NCBI GenBank assembly: GCA_948567375.1
Contig: OX419759.1
Coordinates: 43,873,493-43,937,492, forward strand
DNA from: Lunularia cruciata
Taxonomy: Eukaryota; Streptophyta; Marchantiopsida; Lunulariales; Lunulariaceae
Direction: 5' to 3'
Length of the DNA: 64,000 bases
A program made the position numbers and the translations under genes. Position 1 is the first letter of the stretch, and each line of letters opens with the position of its first letter. Below are positions 32,791 through 43,364 of this stretch, in pieces. The notes under the pieces were generated by a model. The model was not told the origin of the DNA, ran no database searches, and saw only the letters and a program-made list of their open reading frames with translations.

Positions 32791-33568
32791 GAGCAATGGG
32801 ATATTCAGGACATTCTGAACAGCATATGGGAGGGTTCGCACCCATCTGTTTGGATTGTCCAAGATATCGATCAGCGGTCTTGCGATTCTATTACACAGGA
32901 AACATATGAGAGCAATTTTGATGGTTCAGATCAAAATTGTCACCGAATTGACATCCAACAGTCACTGGAACAGCTGACATACTTGCAAGCTGTTCAGCTC
33001 CATCCACCAGAAATTGTTCCTCTGGTAAACAGAGCAAGACTACACTGGTAGCAAACTTGAATATAGCTTTGGTTCGTTCCAGAAACTATACATGAAAAGT
33101 ATTAGAACTGAACACAAGAGATGTATCGGTATTTTCATTAGTCATTCATGTATTATATATGTTTTATCTAACGTGTAACCTGCAATACAGGATGTCACAA
33201 GCATCACTAATTATGAACTTGTAGCCAACAGGAGCTCCAAGAAGCAGCACCAACTGTTAACATATTCACGGCCACAGACGAGGAAGAGCCGATCATTCGA
33301 GACTCATCACCAGTTTGTATGGATAGACATTCGTGATGACAACGTTGTCATGGATATTCTACACAAAGAAACCTTTATCTCAGAGCTGAATTTTGCAGCC
33401 ATTGATATTCTTGATGATTTCGTTTCTGTAGATATCATCGATTCAGAGGAAATACCTGTCACCCAACAAGATCGGATGACAAAGACCTTTAGATTGGTTC
33501 GTATTTTTAAAATTATCACCATTCTGATCAAGAGCTTTCTTAGCGCTTTTCACAAGTTAATTCAATAA
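32602..33568 (+). CDS. Candidate two-exon gene, partial, unknown function
   Basis: Two long open segments join in phase across a plausible intron. Segment 1 is open from 32602; its frame contains KDIILIIRYLASQGRGERVL and VDILIVGVNFLVV. It reaches a donor at 33024/33025 (CTG|GTAAAC). An intron of 166 bp with a CTAAC branch-like site ends at ACAG/GATG (33190/33191). Segment 2 runs 126 codons, with TNYELVANRSSK and HHQFVWIDIRDDNVVMDILH, to TAA at 33568. Without splicing the first frame stops at 33051. HxxVWI followed by ET recurs in both segments, hinting at an internal repeat. The 5' end is unresolved and no family is recognised. Confidence 0.35.
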
Positions 33569-34596
33569 ATTCAGTCTTGTGGGCGTATCAGCCCTCAATG
33601 GGTAGCTATAGTCAGTTACGGGTTTTTGAACTAAGCAGAGCAATTTCCCTTAAAATTATGTCAAGCCATCTGGATTCATTTAGTGTTGTTGAATGTTGGT
33701 GACAGAATATTATTTTGAGGTAGCAAGTAATGCAGTGCATCTAATCGAAACTTCATAAAGATTATAATCACTTTAAGATTAAAGTTTAATCTAGCTAGAT
33801 TATGAATATAGGCTACGTAGATAAGCATAGATTCTGAACATATAGATTGATGATGTTATTCGCATCAAATTCACGGAACGTTAGTCATCTGGATTGGCAT
33901 TGTCCGTTTCCGGAACTCGATTTCTGTCCCTAAAGATACCAACCTTATAGGTCGGCTCCACCGTGTACTGTATCCGCCGCCCAACATGGAACCCCAGCAG
34001 ATCTCTGCGCAGATGAAACTACGTTTTAACTCATGTAATTTCGTCCCCAATTTCTGTAACTCGAAACTGCCCACTCATGTATAAGTCCTCATTCGCTACC
34101 CATAATTCCACAGCGGCGGTTGCTACACCAACGTCTTGACTCGCTAAATAACCAGTTGAGTTATGTACGCCGTCTCATATCAATTCAATCCCAATTTCTC
34201 CAGCAGTTCCCGCATATTTCACTCTCAATTTAGATGACCTCCAACAGGACATAAGACATATACATGATTTCAAACATAAAGAAGGCTTTACATCGGATCC
34301 TAGTTCAGTGCAGCAGTATAATATGTAAGTTGAACTAATAGACATCATACAAACCTGACAAGGAGCTACAGAAGAGTTCAGATCTTTTGCGTTGATCGTT
34401 AAAACCTTTGCTTAGAGCTTGAAAATCAAAGACTTGCTTTGATGATCCGGCTGGACCTGTAGGTAACTGCAGCTAGCAGCAGTCTAGTCCTATATATCCA
34501 TAGAAAACTCTAGTTACGAGTAATGGCTTATATCGAAAGCCAAGCTTACTCTATCTAATCAAACATCATATGATGTATTTTGAGACCATCACTCAT
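33569..34596. other. No recognised gene
   Basis: AT-rich, no open frame above 67 codons and no repeat match seen. The first part may be the 3' flank of the candidate gene ending at 33568. Confidence 0.35.
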
Positions 34597-34815
34597 GAAG
34601 AAGAGGTAGAAGAAGTAAAGCAAACTTTATATTGGAGTGTTTAAGATTTCTGAAATGTATAAGTATCCTGAAATAGAGAATAGTCATAAAGAGACAATTG
34701 CCGATGAAGAAGAGCTAGAACAAATCATGCAAACTTTACATAGGCGTGTATAAGATTTCTAAAATGTACAAGACTTCTGAAATACAGGGTAGTCTCAATT
34801 TGAAATTCTCTACCG
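34597..34815. repeat. Diverged tandem duplication, period 109 bp
   Basis: Units start GAAGAAGAGGTAGAA at 34597 and GAAGAAGAGCTAGAA at 34706. Both continue with GCAAACTTTA, AAGATTTCT and CTGAAATA in the same order. Confidence 0.8.
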
Positions 34816-35480
34816 TTTTGATACCTTTGCAATCGAAAATTGTAAATGAGATCTCTTAGAGTAGCAAGACCATTCCTAATGTTTATATCAACAAGGGACT
34901 CGAGAACACAACTTATGAACCTCAAGAGCGTGAAATATATAATCTAAAATTGGTCGATACGGTATATCTAAAGTAAAAAAGCAAATTAACGTCAAAGAAA
35001 CCACTCTACAGGTAACATATTTTATGAAATGTTCTTGTTGAGAGTTTCAGATCTCTTGAGTAGCTTATAAGACTTAACATGATGTTGAAATTTTGGGTTC
35101 ACTCTGGTCTGGAATTATTTGTCGTAAGTATATCTTAAAATAGAACCATAGTCATGGTTAGGACTAGACTGCATATAGATGGACTGCAAAGTAGTGCGGA
35201 AATTTGTCTCATTTGTCATGGACTCTAAGTGGAGAGAGAGGAGAGAGTTCGTAGCGCAAGTGTCTAAGGGTTATATTAAAGTTTTTTTTTGTCATGGATG
35301 TAATTTTGATTTCTAGATGAACCACCTTATTTCTAGTATTAGATTTGCTTGTGCATGTGAGGTGTGCTGTTTGCTGATTGTCTCACTATTGCAATCAATT
35401 GATATCAATGCATAAGTAGGAAATGATGGGATTTTGTGCAACTTGTGTAAACTATTTTTTACATTTTTTAAATTCTTGAA
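34816..35480. other. No recognised gene
   Basis: AT-rich flank. A run of nine T lies near 35282-35290. The coiled-coil remnant starts at about 35480. Confidence 0.3.
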
Positions 35481-36110
35481 TTTTTCTTGCAAAGATGGAT
35501 CCATCTTTGCACAAGGAAATCTATACCAAGATGGCAAGGGAATGAAAATTGAAGGAGGGCTTGACTAAGACCCAATATTGATTCAAAGATGGGGCAAAGA
35601 AGGAGAACTCCTTGATACATGAGTTTTTTGAGGTAAGAAGGTAGAATGCCTTGTTTCTTTCTTCGCAAAAGGAACAAGAGAAAGAATTGGGCCACGTACA
35701 GCTCAAGTTAGGAAACCTGTGAATGGAGAAGCAGGAGATGTAACTCAAGTATGAGGGCCAGTTGAGGGAAAAAGACAAAGAAATTGAGAGTCTTTGTCAT
35801 GAGATGAACATTGCCAAAATCAATTTTGTGACCTTAGACATCCAAATGACCAAGTATCAAAAGGAAGTAGCACTGTAGTTGGAGACTCAGGAAAAGGAGC
35901 TACAAGAAGCAATGGGAAATTTAGAAGGAAGAAAAATGAACCTAGATGCGAGAGGTATTGCACTAAGATTTCCCAGCAAAGTGCTACCAATTGGAAGAGT
36001 CAAAATAGCGGATCTTGCAACATCCAGAGGAAGTGCTAGACCAGTTCTTGGACATGCTGAAAGAAGAAGCAGAAGGAAAAGCATTGACTACAGAGATACA
36101 TGAGCTAAGA
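35480..36110 (+). pseudogene. R3-type coiled-coil ORF, plus copy
   Basis: Frame with stops encoding LHKEIYTKMARE (near 35508), REKDKEIESLCHEMNIAKIN (near 35770) and QKEVALxLETQEKELQEAMG (near 35855-35915). These align with LHKEIYTK-, LHQEL- and RKEVALLLETQEKELA-type stretches on the minus strand at 46.6-47.8 kb. Lys/Glu heptads suggest a coiled coil. Likely a transposon-encoded accessory protein, by analogy with the R1 third ORF; that is inference. Confidence 0.5.
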
Positions 36111-38625
36111 ATGCAGGCTCAACTATTACTAATGGTAGGAATTACTTATGTGTTCTTATGACTTTGTTGTGAGGAAGTTCCTTGAAAAAATTTTATATAG
36201 AAAAGAAGCCAAAGGACTTTGGGCCCAAAAATAGTCTTCATAGAGAATGCATTTGGGTTTATGCAACCTTCTTGGCCGGCTGAGTACTACTTTGGAGCGG
36301 TAACTTAGGAGGGAATTTATACTTCAAACACAAACTTTGTGGAAGAACCAACACCTTCCTCGACACTTGACACAACCTTAATTAGGCAAATACAATTAGA
36401 ATAACATAAGATTGGGATCCTAAGTTTAAAAATAAGAGGTTACCAAGATATCTACTTATTCATTAAGTCCCTTGGAGGATCCTACTACCTCTTCATGAGT
36501 GCATTCTAGAATACTACTTATAGGACTTTGTAGTACTATTGGACTTGTCAACCACAAAATTTGTGAGGCAAACAACAATATCAATTCATATGACCGTCTC
36601 TACAATGTAATCCTAAATCTGGTCATGCAAAAGGAATGCAGGGAAATTCAGTGGCAAAGTGGCCTTTATTACAGATGAACCATCACATTTAGGCATCCTT
36701 TGGATTAGATTTATTGTGTGTGATTAATTTGAATTTATCTTTTCATGGTGTGCTTGGGGTGGGGGGACATTACACTCTTATGGGAATGAGTCTGCCCAAG
36801 AGGTTATCATTGTGACACAAAGGTCATCATTGTGACACTTTACCTTGATTTTAGTCATCTCCAATTTGTATCCTTGTGCAACAAATTGGTTCTACCATAT
36901 TACAACAAATTTGAGCTACACTTTGTCATTACAATAAGGGAGTATTAGAATCCATAGCTAGAGATAAGGGGTTATCAAGATATCTACTAGTTCATTAAGT
37001 CCCTTTGGGGCAAAGTAGGAAATCGTGTACAAAGCTTTGGCCTCATAATGTTAGAGTACACTTTTCCATGCCACTCTGTATACAGTCCAAAGTCTCATCT
37101 CTCTTTGAGTCTAGAATCTCTTAGCCTTGAATGAAAGCTAATGGCCTTGCATGAGTAGAGGTGAGAAATCTACAATAAGAGCACAAGTGCTTGAGTATGT
37201 AGTGATGGATCTGCACTTTATTGTATGTTGGATTCCAACAGTTCTGAAAAGAAAATTAGTGTAGAGATGGATCTAACCATTTCAAGCATTACCAATACCA
37301 TGGAATCCAAATCCAAGGCCATTTTGCAGAAAAAAAGACCTGCTTTTATTTTTTCTATTATTAGTATGTTGACATTGTGCTATCACAATTGTGCATTTTC
37401 TGCAGATTCTCTTTCTTTCTATTTTTTGGTTGTTTACATGTCATTCTTAGGAACATATTTGATTGAAGTGGAAAAGAAATATTTTTCTTGTCACGTACTA
37501 TTGCAGTAGATATGGGAGAGGATTCATTCTTTCAAGCAAAACATGATCTTCTATAGTTGGCTTGTTTACCTTCTAATTGGACTAGGGGTTTGCAATATTT
37601 TTTATGGATAGACAGTTTTAGTAGTCTACATTCTCTTGCAGTTGACCAATCTAATCCTTGTACTATTAGAGCATTTTTTTGCTCTTGCTCTAGCAAGGGT
37701 GCATGCTCTTAGATCCAAGCTCAACGTTTACATGAGAGCATTTTGACACATACAAATAACTTCTATAGAATGGTGTGGTTCTACTCAAGTTTGATTCATC
37801 CATTTACATCTTCATTACTCACTTGTGGATGTCATACTACCTTAAATACAAAAGATGTCCTTATGACTTTTTTCACTTTTGGAGGACTGAGGATGAGTGC
37901 CTATGAATATATCAAAGATGTATTGTTTGAGAATGGCATGGATCTCACATCAAGTACAGTTTTGGAGTGACATTCTCTCAAATAAGGGGCAAATGGAGTG
38001 ATATTAGCCAAGGTCTCCAAGTACAAGGATATGTAGTAGGGTCACCTAGTGTTTGCTTGCTATAGAGTCTTACTCAACTTGAATGCATGTGAGTATTACC
38101 CTCTGTTGCATTTCTCTATCATGTGAATAGAACCACATTTCAAAAGCACAAAGAACTAAAACAACTAGAAGTGTTCATTAAGAGATAGCTCTTCAGTACC
38201 AAGCTTATCAAACATGCAAAAGATAAGATACCAAAGCACACCATACTAGCAAAATAGCCTTCAAAGATATTCAATAGAAGCATGGAGAAGAAAATCAAAA
38301 ATGGTTCAAAAAGGACTATCATGATATGCTACAACATTATGAGTACTGTGGAGCATAAGATAGAAGAACAAGTTGCTCATCTTCCACTTCCAAAGACATA
38401 AGGAACTTCTTAGAGAGGCACTTCAAGCTCAACAACATGCACATATTCCTCAACCTTTGGCCATGAGTTCTAGGACTCCAACTACACTAGACAATCAATT
38501 ACTGAGTTTTGCAACATGTTCTACAAACTATACAATAAAAGAATTCACCATATCCATAACTATGACCATTGACAAGTCGTAGACAACGACCATTGACAAG
38601 TCTACAACCACTTCATCAATGAGCT
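36111..38625 (+). other. Degraded repeat-like sequence, unassigned
   Basis: No domain recognised. A direct repeat of about 40 bp (AAGATATCTACT ... TTCATTAAGTCCCTT) occurs near 36437 and 36966. TCATCATTGTGACAC-type doublets lie at 36805-36840. Short open frames at 37225 and 37743 look like decayed coding sequence but match nothing I know. Confidence 0.35.
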
Positions 38626-38982
38626 TTACATCCTACTAGCAATATGGTCTATCATCACAAGAAGAGCATGACTATCACGAGAATAGATCATTAACATGAT
38701 TAGCATTAACATGATAAGAAATCTAACATAGATAACAGGTCCAATGATACCAAGTGCAGAGTTTACAGAAGTTATCATTGAATGTTTATACATAAAAAAA
38801 AGACAAGCACTTGGACCCATTAGATTGTCATCTCGATCCAACCATTCAGAAGAGTATCGAGGATCTGGAAGTACGGAAGCATGATGGAAGACTGCAAGAA
38901 GCACAATCCAAATACCTCGCGTGATAACAATAATAACAACAACAACAAACCAATCCTTCTTCTCCAGGACCATGGTCTCCAA
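38626..38982 (-). CDS. Unrecognised hydrophobic ORF, 118 aa
   Basis: Open frame starting METMVLEKKDWFVVVVIIVI, with a second hydrophobic stretch GIIGPVIYVRFLIMLMLIML near its C-terminus and a polar middle containing DPRYSSEWLDRDDNLMGPS. It could be a two-span membrane protein or a chance frame in AT-rich DNA. There is no homologue in the window and no known family. Confidence 0.2.
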   Translation of the reverse strand: METMVLEKKDWFVVVVIIVITRGIWIVLLAVFHHASVLPDPRYSSEWLDRDDNLMGPSACLFFMYKHSMITSVNSALGIIGPVIYVRFLIMLMLIMLMIYSRDSHALLVMIDHIASRM

Positions 38983-39278
38983 TGCACCTTGTTGTCCTAG
39001 GTGTCAACCACAAATCCTGTGGTTGATGTTGCCAATGAGGACAATCCACTAACTTATTCAACTACGAAATCAATGACGACAAAGATAAGATCACTAAACT
39101 CACACTTGTCAATGACGGCAATTGGTTCAGTAACAAATTCAACTGCACCAATTCATTGTTCATCGAAAATAAAATTGCATGACCACCAAAAACGTTAATT
39201 GTACTCACATTCCCGTTTCAACAAAGAAGAAGTTCAAAAAAGGCGGTGATCTTGAGCAAGTGCTCTGATTAAGAAAGG
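38983..39278. other. No recognised gene
   Basis: No match seen. CAA/AAC-rich short runs lie at 38935-38950, just before it. Confidence 0.3.
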
Positions 39279-39680
39279 TCACCATACACATTAGCTATGT
39301 TGTCATGTTCTACAAAGTCTTTTACCAACCACACATGTTCATCGTAATAGTCTCATGCCTTTCTGCTCATTTACATGAGCAGACGGACATCTGATTCTAG
39401 CCAATGAAAGCCTACTTTAGGAGCTCACTCCGAAGTTCAAGGCCAGCACTCCGGATGATCTCTTCCAATTTCACACTGAACTGCATTATCTATTTATTCA
39501 CTACTTTCAGCAACTGTGTTTACACATTCATTCAATTTACACACAAGAACTTTATCACTTTTAACTAGCACATTCGTTGCCAACTCAGACAATCAGCTGC
39601 CACGTCCATCCACGTCAGCGAGGTGCTACTATTAAGTCTTTGTGTAAACTTGGGGTACCGGTAAGTCGAAGAGCAACGTA
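39279..39680. repeat. Dispersed direct repeat, copy 1 (downstream of the oxidase gene)
   Basis: Aligns with 49121-49495 in the same orientation over its whole length: TCACCATACACA start, GTTGTCATGTTCTACAAAG, GATGATCTCTTCCAA, CATTCATTCAATTTACACAC and AATCAGCTGCCACGT in order. It has no coding potential. It may be a small non-autonomous element or a piece of a duplicated flank. Confidence 0.8.
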
Positions 39681-40111
39681 TGGTCACCACCGATAAACAG
39701 ACATGCACGCGATCTTTTGCTGGAATACTACAATCAACAATCTATAGGAATAATGTCAGCGCCTGCATCGAGCTTCCTCACTAATAGCTTCTAATTTAAT
39801 TTAGACAAACAGGTATTGCATGACGAGCTTTTGTTTATCATGCGAAATTTGGGAATAGATCAATATACGCTTATCATTTGTGACCATGGACGCGGAGCTC
39901 CACCACATATACTGGAGGTGTGGCCTGAGCAGTACAGAAATATCCATGATCAACAAATGAAAAAATGCAATCATATGCAAATGCCTAGACATAGACTTTA
40001 ACTAGGCCCTAATATGTCTGACTATGGTTGGAATTCACATGATGTATCCTCAACACGACCAGATTTGAGCTTCAATGAATATGTTGCGATCTCTATTCAG
40101 CGTTTAGAAGT
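39681..40111. other. 3' flank of the oxidase gene, nothing recognised
   Basis: Short opposed frames of ~60 codons overlap at 39801-40001 and are not convincing. There is no repeat match. Confidence 0.3.
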
Positions 40112-40117
40112 TTTATT
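40112..40117 (-). promoter_or_regulatory. Possible poly(A) signal of the oxidase gene
   Basis: AATAAA on the minus strand (TTTATT on plus), about 330 bp downstream of the stop codon. Position and sequence are plausible; plant poly(A) signals are loose, so this is tentative. Confidence 0.35.
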
Positions 40118-40446
40118 GGTAAAAGAATGATACGGGATGAATGACGCGTTCAATTAGATTTAAAACTTCCTATAGCTAGGTGAAACTAATGACTATGGGG
40201 AATGAGTGAACCCAACTAAATCTGAACCGAGAGGACCATGATGACGTCCAGCACCATAGCCTCCTGCAAAATGCCTTCATCGTGTGACGGCATTGTTGGA
40301 TCTTCCCATTTAGGAGATCTACCACACTTTGCCATCCGAAGAAGGAAGCTCCAAGTGTGCCGTTCAGAAAATTCCTCTATATATATGGGCATGCTCTCCC
40401 TAGATCCGAAGTTCATCAATGTTCATTTGTGTCGGAAACCCCTAAA

Positions 40447-42234
40447 TTATTGGTAATCTTGTTTGATGCTGGAGAAGGTGAACACGGTCGTCGGGCTGCT
40501 GCTTCGCGCACCCTTGGGCACAATCGTGACTGTCAAGTCTGTAGCATAGTCCGCAATACCCAACCTCTTGAGCGACGGCGTTATGCTGTACCGGATGTTC
40601 ACGACTCGGAACTTTTTGTCGTCGTGTTCTTCACTTTCCGCCACTGTCTCGCTCATCTCGACCGTACCGCTTGGAATGTGGGTGAATGTGCCAACGTACT
40701 CGGACATGTACAAATGTGTTTTCCTGTTTGCTTCAGGATAGTTGATAAACACATCGAACCGGCAGTAAGATGAATGGGGAATCCTGACCTTCTCGATCAA
40801 GATGTTCTCTTGCAGCTGGTCCGCTCTCTTCACCTGTTTCCCTTTGAGGTCCCTCTTTGTGGGGGCATTACGCGCAAGTTTAAAGGTCACAGGGACTTTT
40901 TGGATCGTATTATTTCCTGACGGAGTCGCTTCAGGAAAATCGGTTGGTCTCGTTGGCTTGTCAGATTTCTTGGGAGGCAAGGGCTCATAATTGATCCACA
41001 AACTGTCGGATTCGCTCATGTCAGTGAACTTGTATCCCAATTTTGAACTGTCCAGGGAATCTCTCACCTTAACAACTACCATATCCTGATTCTCATCAAA
41101 AAATGTGAACTCTGTGTCGAGGAAGTCCCTAGACTTGTAATCGACTCTCTTTCTGCTTCCTGATCTGGTCACCTTGTCGGGAATAGTTTTCCACACGTCC
41201 CACAGACGGTCCACATTGGCGTGATGGTTGAAGAAGATGGGATCACGACCTGCGTAGATGAAATTTCCCATGTCTTCGTTGTCGGGATGGGCAGGGTCGT
41301 TGATCAACCCGGTCCATTCGTGCGCAACATTGTGGACATTTTCGGATCCTCCAGACTCACCGGGAACCTCTCCAGCCGTGACGTTGACAGTCGCAGCAGA
41401 GTTATCGGTGCCTACGACGTATGGGCCACCGAGGAAATCCCTAGAACTGACTTTCGTGACCACCGAGTTATACATGACGCACAAGTTCTCGTACCTAATC
41501 TGTTGGTCGGTGAGGTTCTGCTTGCCTTCAGCCTCCAGCTTAGAATTGTATCCCAAATGGAGGATTTTAGGAGGAAAATGATTGACATTCCGGAACTCGT
41601 CTTGGAGGGCGGAGTTGTTGACGCTGAAATTGGGGAGGAACATTGCAGGAATCATAGCTGCCTCTGCGTCTAGCTGATTGTCCCAGTTCCAGAATGGAAG
41701 AGCAAAAGTGGGATCATCGATCAAATGAGCCAGAATTCTCTCGTGATAATAGAGGTACATCCTGTGCCACGGTAGGAAGGTCCAGCTGTAATGAACCTGA
41801 AGCAAGACTCCAGTTTCTGGGCCGAGGGGACCCGGAGTTCTTCGCTGCTTGAAAGCTTCATTGCAGAAAGAGCAGTGGACTCTCCACTGATTGAGGAAAC
41901 TTCTGGGATCGCTGTCGGGAAGAGCTTTCATCCTCGCGTAGGCCAAGTTGTATTTTCGGACATACTCGGGATCCTTTGACAGCACATGGGCAGGCTTTCT
42001 TTCCCGCATGGGAGGAGGTCCGCCATTACCAGACGCGCAGGTAGGGAACTTGAACTTGATGGGTGGTCTTGTGGGAGCAGGAAGACAGCAATGGAGTGGC
42101 GCTCCTGCCAGAATTGGAACTGTTTTACAGAACCCAAGACTTGAAGCGAGAATGGGTTCGGCGGTTGCGCTGTTTGCCAGAAAGCTTAGCACAATTGCAC
42201 ATATGTAGGTCGCAAACAGGAGATGTAGACCCAT
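40447..42234 (-). CDS. PPO: Polyphenol oxidase (catechol oxidase/tyrosinase family), secretory type
   Basis: Intact, intronless. A type-3 copper enzyme that oxidises o-diphenols (possibly also monophenols) to quinones. The ORF is open from M1 at 42294 (615 codons), but M21 at 42234 begins a textbook signal peptide (MGLHLLFATYICAIVLSFLA, cleavage near NSATA), so I start there (595 aa). Numbering from M1: CuA H140, H168, H177 (LPWHRMYLYY); thioether Cys144 at HisA1+4; CuB H321, H325 (HNVAHEWTG) and the FFNHHANVDRLWD pair at 357-358. Cys56, 69, 70 and 141 fit the two family disulfides. The DWL domain starts near 388 with DFLDTEF (Phe for Trp); the KFDV domain near 512 reads RFDVFINYP. Five N-glycosylation sequons (N222, N226, N260, N304, N461) suit the secretory route. 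Glu318 may be the waterkeeper, here three residues before HisB1. Confidence 0.95.
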   Translation of the reverse strand: MGLHLLFATYICAIVLSFLANSATAEPILASSLGFCKTVPILAGAPLHCCLPAPTRPPIKFKFPTCASGNGGPPPMRERKPAHVLSKDPEYVRKYNLAYARMKALPDSDPRSFLNQWRVHCSFCNEAFKQRRTPGPLGPETGVLLQVHYSWTFLPWHRMYLYYHERILAHLIDDPTFALPFWNWDNQLDAEAAMIPAMFLPNFSVNNSALQDEFRNVNHFPPKILHLGYNSKLEAEGKQNLTDQQIRYENLCVMYNSVVTKVSSRDFLGGPYVVGTDNSAATVNVTAGEVPGESGGSENVHNVAHEWTGLINDPAHPDNEDMGNFIYAGRDPIFFNHHANVDRLWDVWKTIPDKVTRSGSRKRVDYKSRDFLDTEFTFFDENQDMVVVKVRDSLDSSKLGYKFTDMSESDSLWINYEPLPPKKSDKPTRPTDFPEATPSGNNTIQKVPVTFKLARNAPTKRDLKGKQVKRADQLQENILIEKVRIPHSSYCRFDVFINYPEANRKTHLYMSEYVGTFTHIPSGTVEMSETVAESEEHDDKKFRVVNIRYSITPSLKRLGIADYATDLTVTIVPKGARSSSPTTVFTFSSIKQDYQ

Positions 42235-42732
42235 CTTCGACGCACTGCTTCTTCTCTGACTGTCTGCTCTCGGTACCAACCTATCTAAATTCATAGGCGC
42301 AGCTGCAAAGTACTTCTCCGGAAAAACAATTCAACCTGCGAACAAAATGCCACTTAAGATTTGATAATCTGCAAGAGAGCGTCGGAGCAAAAATCTTAGT
42401 TGGACTGTAAGCATGAGCAATCAAACGTTAGAACCATCCTCAGACCAAAGAGCTAAAGTTGTTACTGCAAAGTCACAAGTGTTTTAGAACTGTTCGGAGA
42501 CAGGAATTGAAGCGGACGCCGAATCAAGTCTCTACAGTAACTTGTTTCTTGAAGAGCGTAAAATTTTGGGACAGAAATGTGCAGGTACGTACACGCTCAA
42601 ATTGGAATTATGGAGTTGAGCTGCGAGTGTGCAGGTTGTGTAAACAACGGTGGACAAAGCTTGTTCAAGCTTTGTTCAAGTCCTGTTCAGAGGACAAGAC
42701 TTGAACATGGAAAGTGAAAGGCAACCGTACAG

Positions 42733-42741
42733 CTTTTATAC
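42733..42741 (-). promoter_or_regulatory. TATA box of the oxidase gene
   Basis: The minus strand reads GTATAAAAG, a strong plant TATA match, about 500 bp upstream of M21. Transcription would start near 42705, giving a 5' leader of roughly 470 nt. Just downstream the leader region contains repeated GTTCAAG-like steps (42660-42690). No upstream ORF was examined experimentally. Confidence 0.5.
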
Positions 42742-43300
42742 ACCGGAAGAGTTCCATCATGTGATAAGATAGTAGATGAACAGACACTTCCTCTCCATCT
42801 CCTAGATCGTGTAGAAACGTTGCTGAGTTATTCTAGCACGTGATTCTGAGATTCTGCATCTGCCTGGTTGCCTCTCCATCCACTTTGTTATCTAAATCAT
42901 GATCATAAGATTTTAACCAGTAACATAACATTTTGTAGGAAATACGCAAGATTACTAAATTGAATCTCTGCTAACGCTAACTGCGAAGGTTCACGACAGT
43001 CTTCAAGATTTGTATTTGATCATGCTAACTTCAAATTACATCGCTACCTTGACAGAAAGATAATGTAATGAACCAACAAAAAGACCCAAGAATCACTCCA
43101 CTTTATTTTCCTTCCTACATGAAATCTAAGTATTTCGAGTGATTCTAAACTTAGAACTGGAGTTGAGGTGGTGCCAGCCTGCTGTTGTCTGCTCTTCCTC
43201 ATATTACTTCAGCTCAACCCGTATCTTACACTTATGTTTTAGAGGCCGAACTGCAGCGGACAAAGGATATGTGTCTACTACGATGAATCATGCATTACGA
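42742..43300. other. Upstream flank of the oxidase gene, nothing recognised
   Basis: CACGTGATT at 42837-42845 is an E-box/G-box-like core that could be regulatory. Nothing else is supported. Confidence 0.3.
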
Positions 43301-43364
43301 AGATATATGAGGTTGATGCATGTGTTTGAACAAGATATATGAGGTTGATGCATGTGTTTGAACA
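43301..43364. repeat. Perfect 32 bp tandem duplication
   Basis: Two identical 32 bp units starting AGATATATGAGGTTGATGCA at 43301 and 43333, with no mismatch, so the duplication is recent or constrained. Confidence 0.95.

Noticed and set aside
41221-41673. 150-codon plus-strand ORF inside the oxidase gene
   Set aside because: It is antisense to well-conserved copper-site coding sequence; an ordinary shadow frame.
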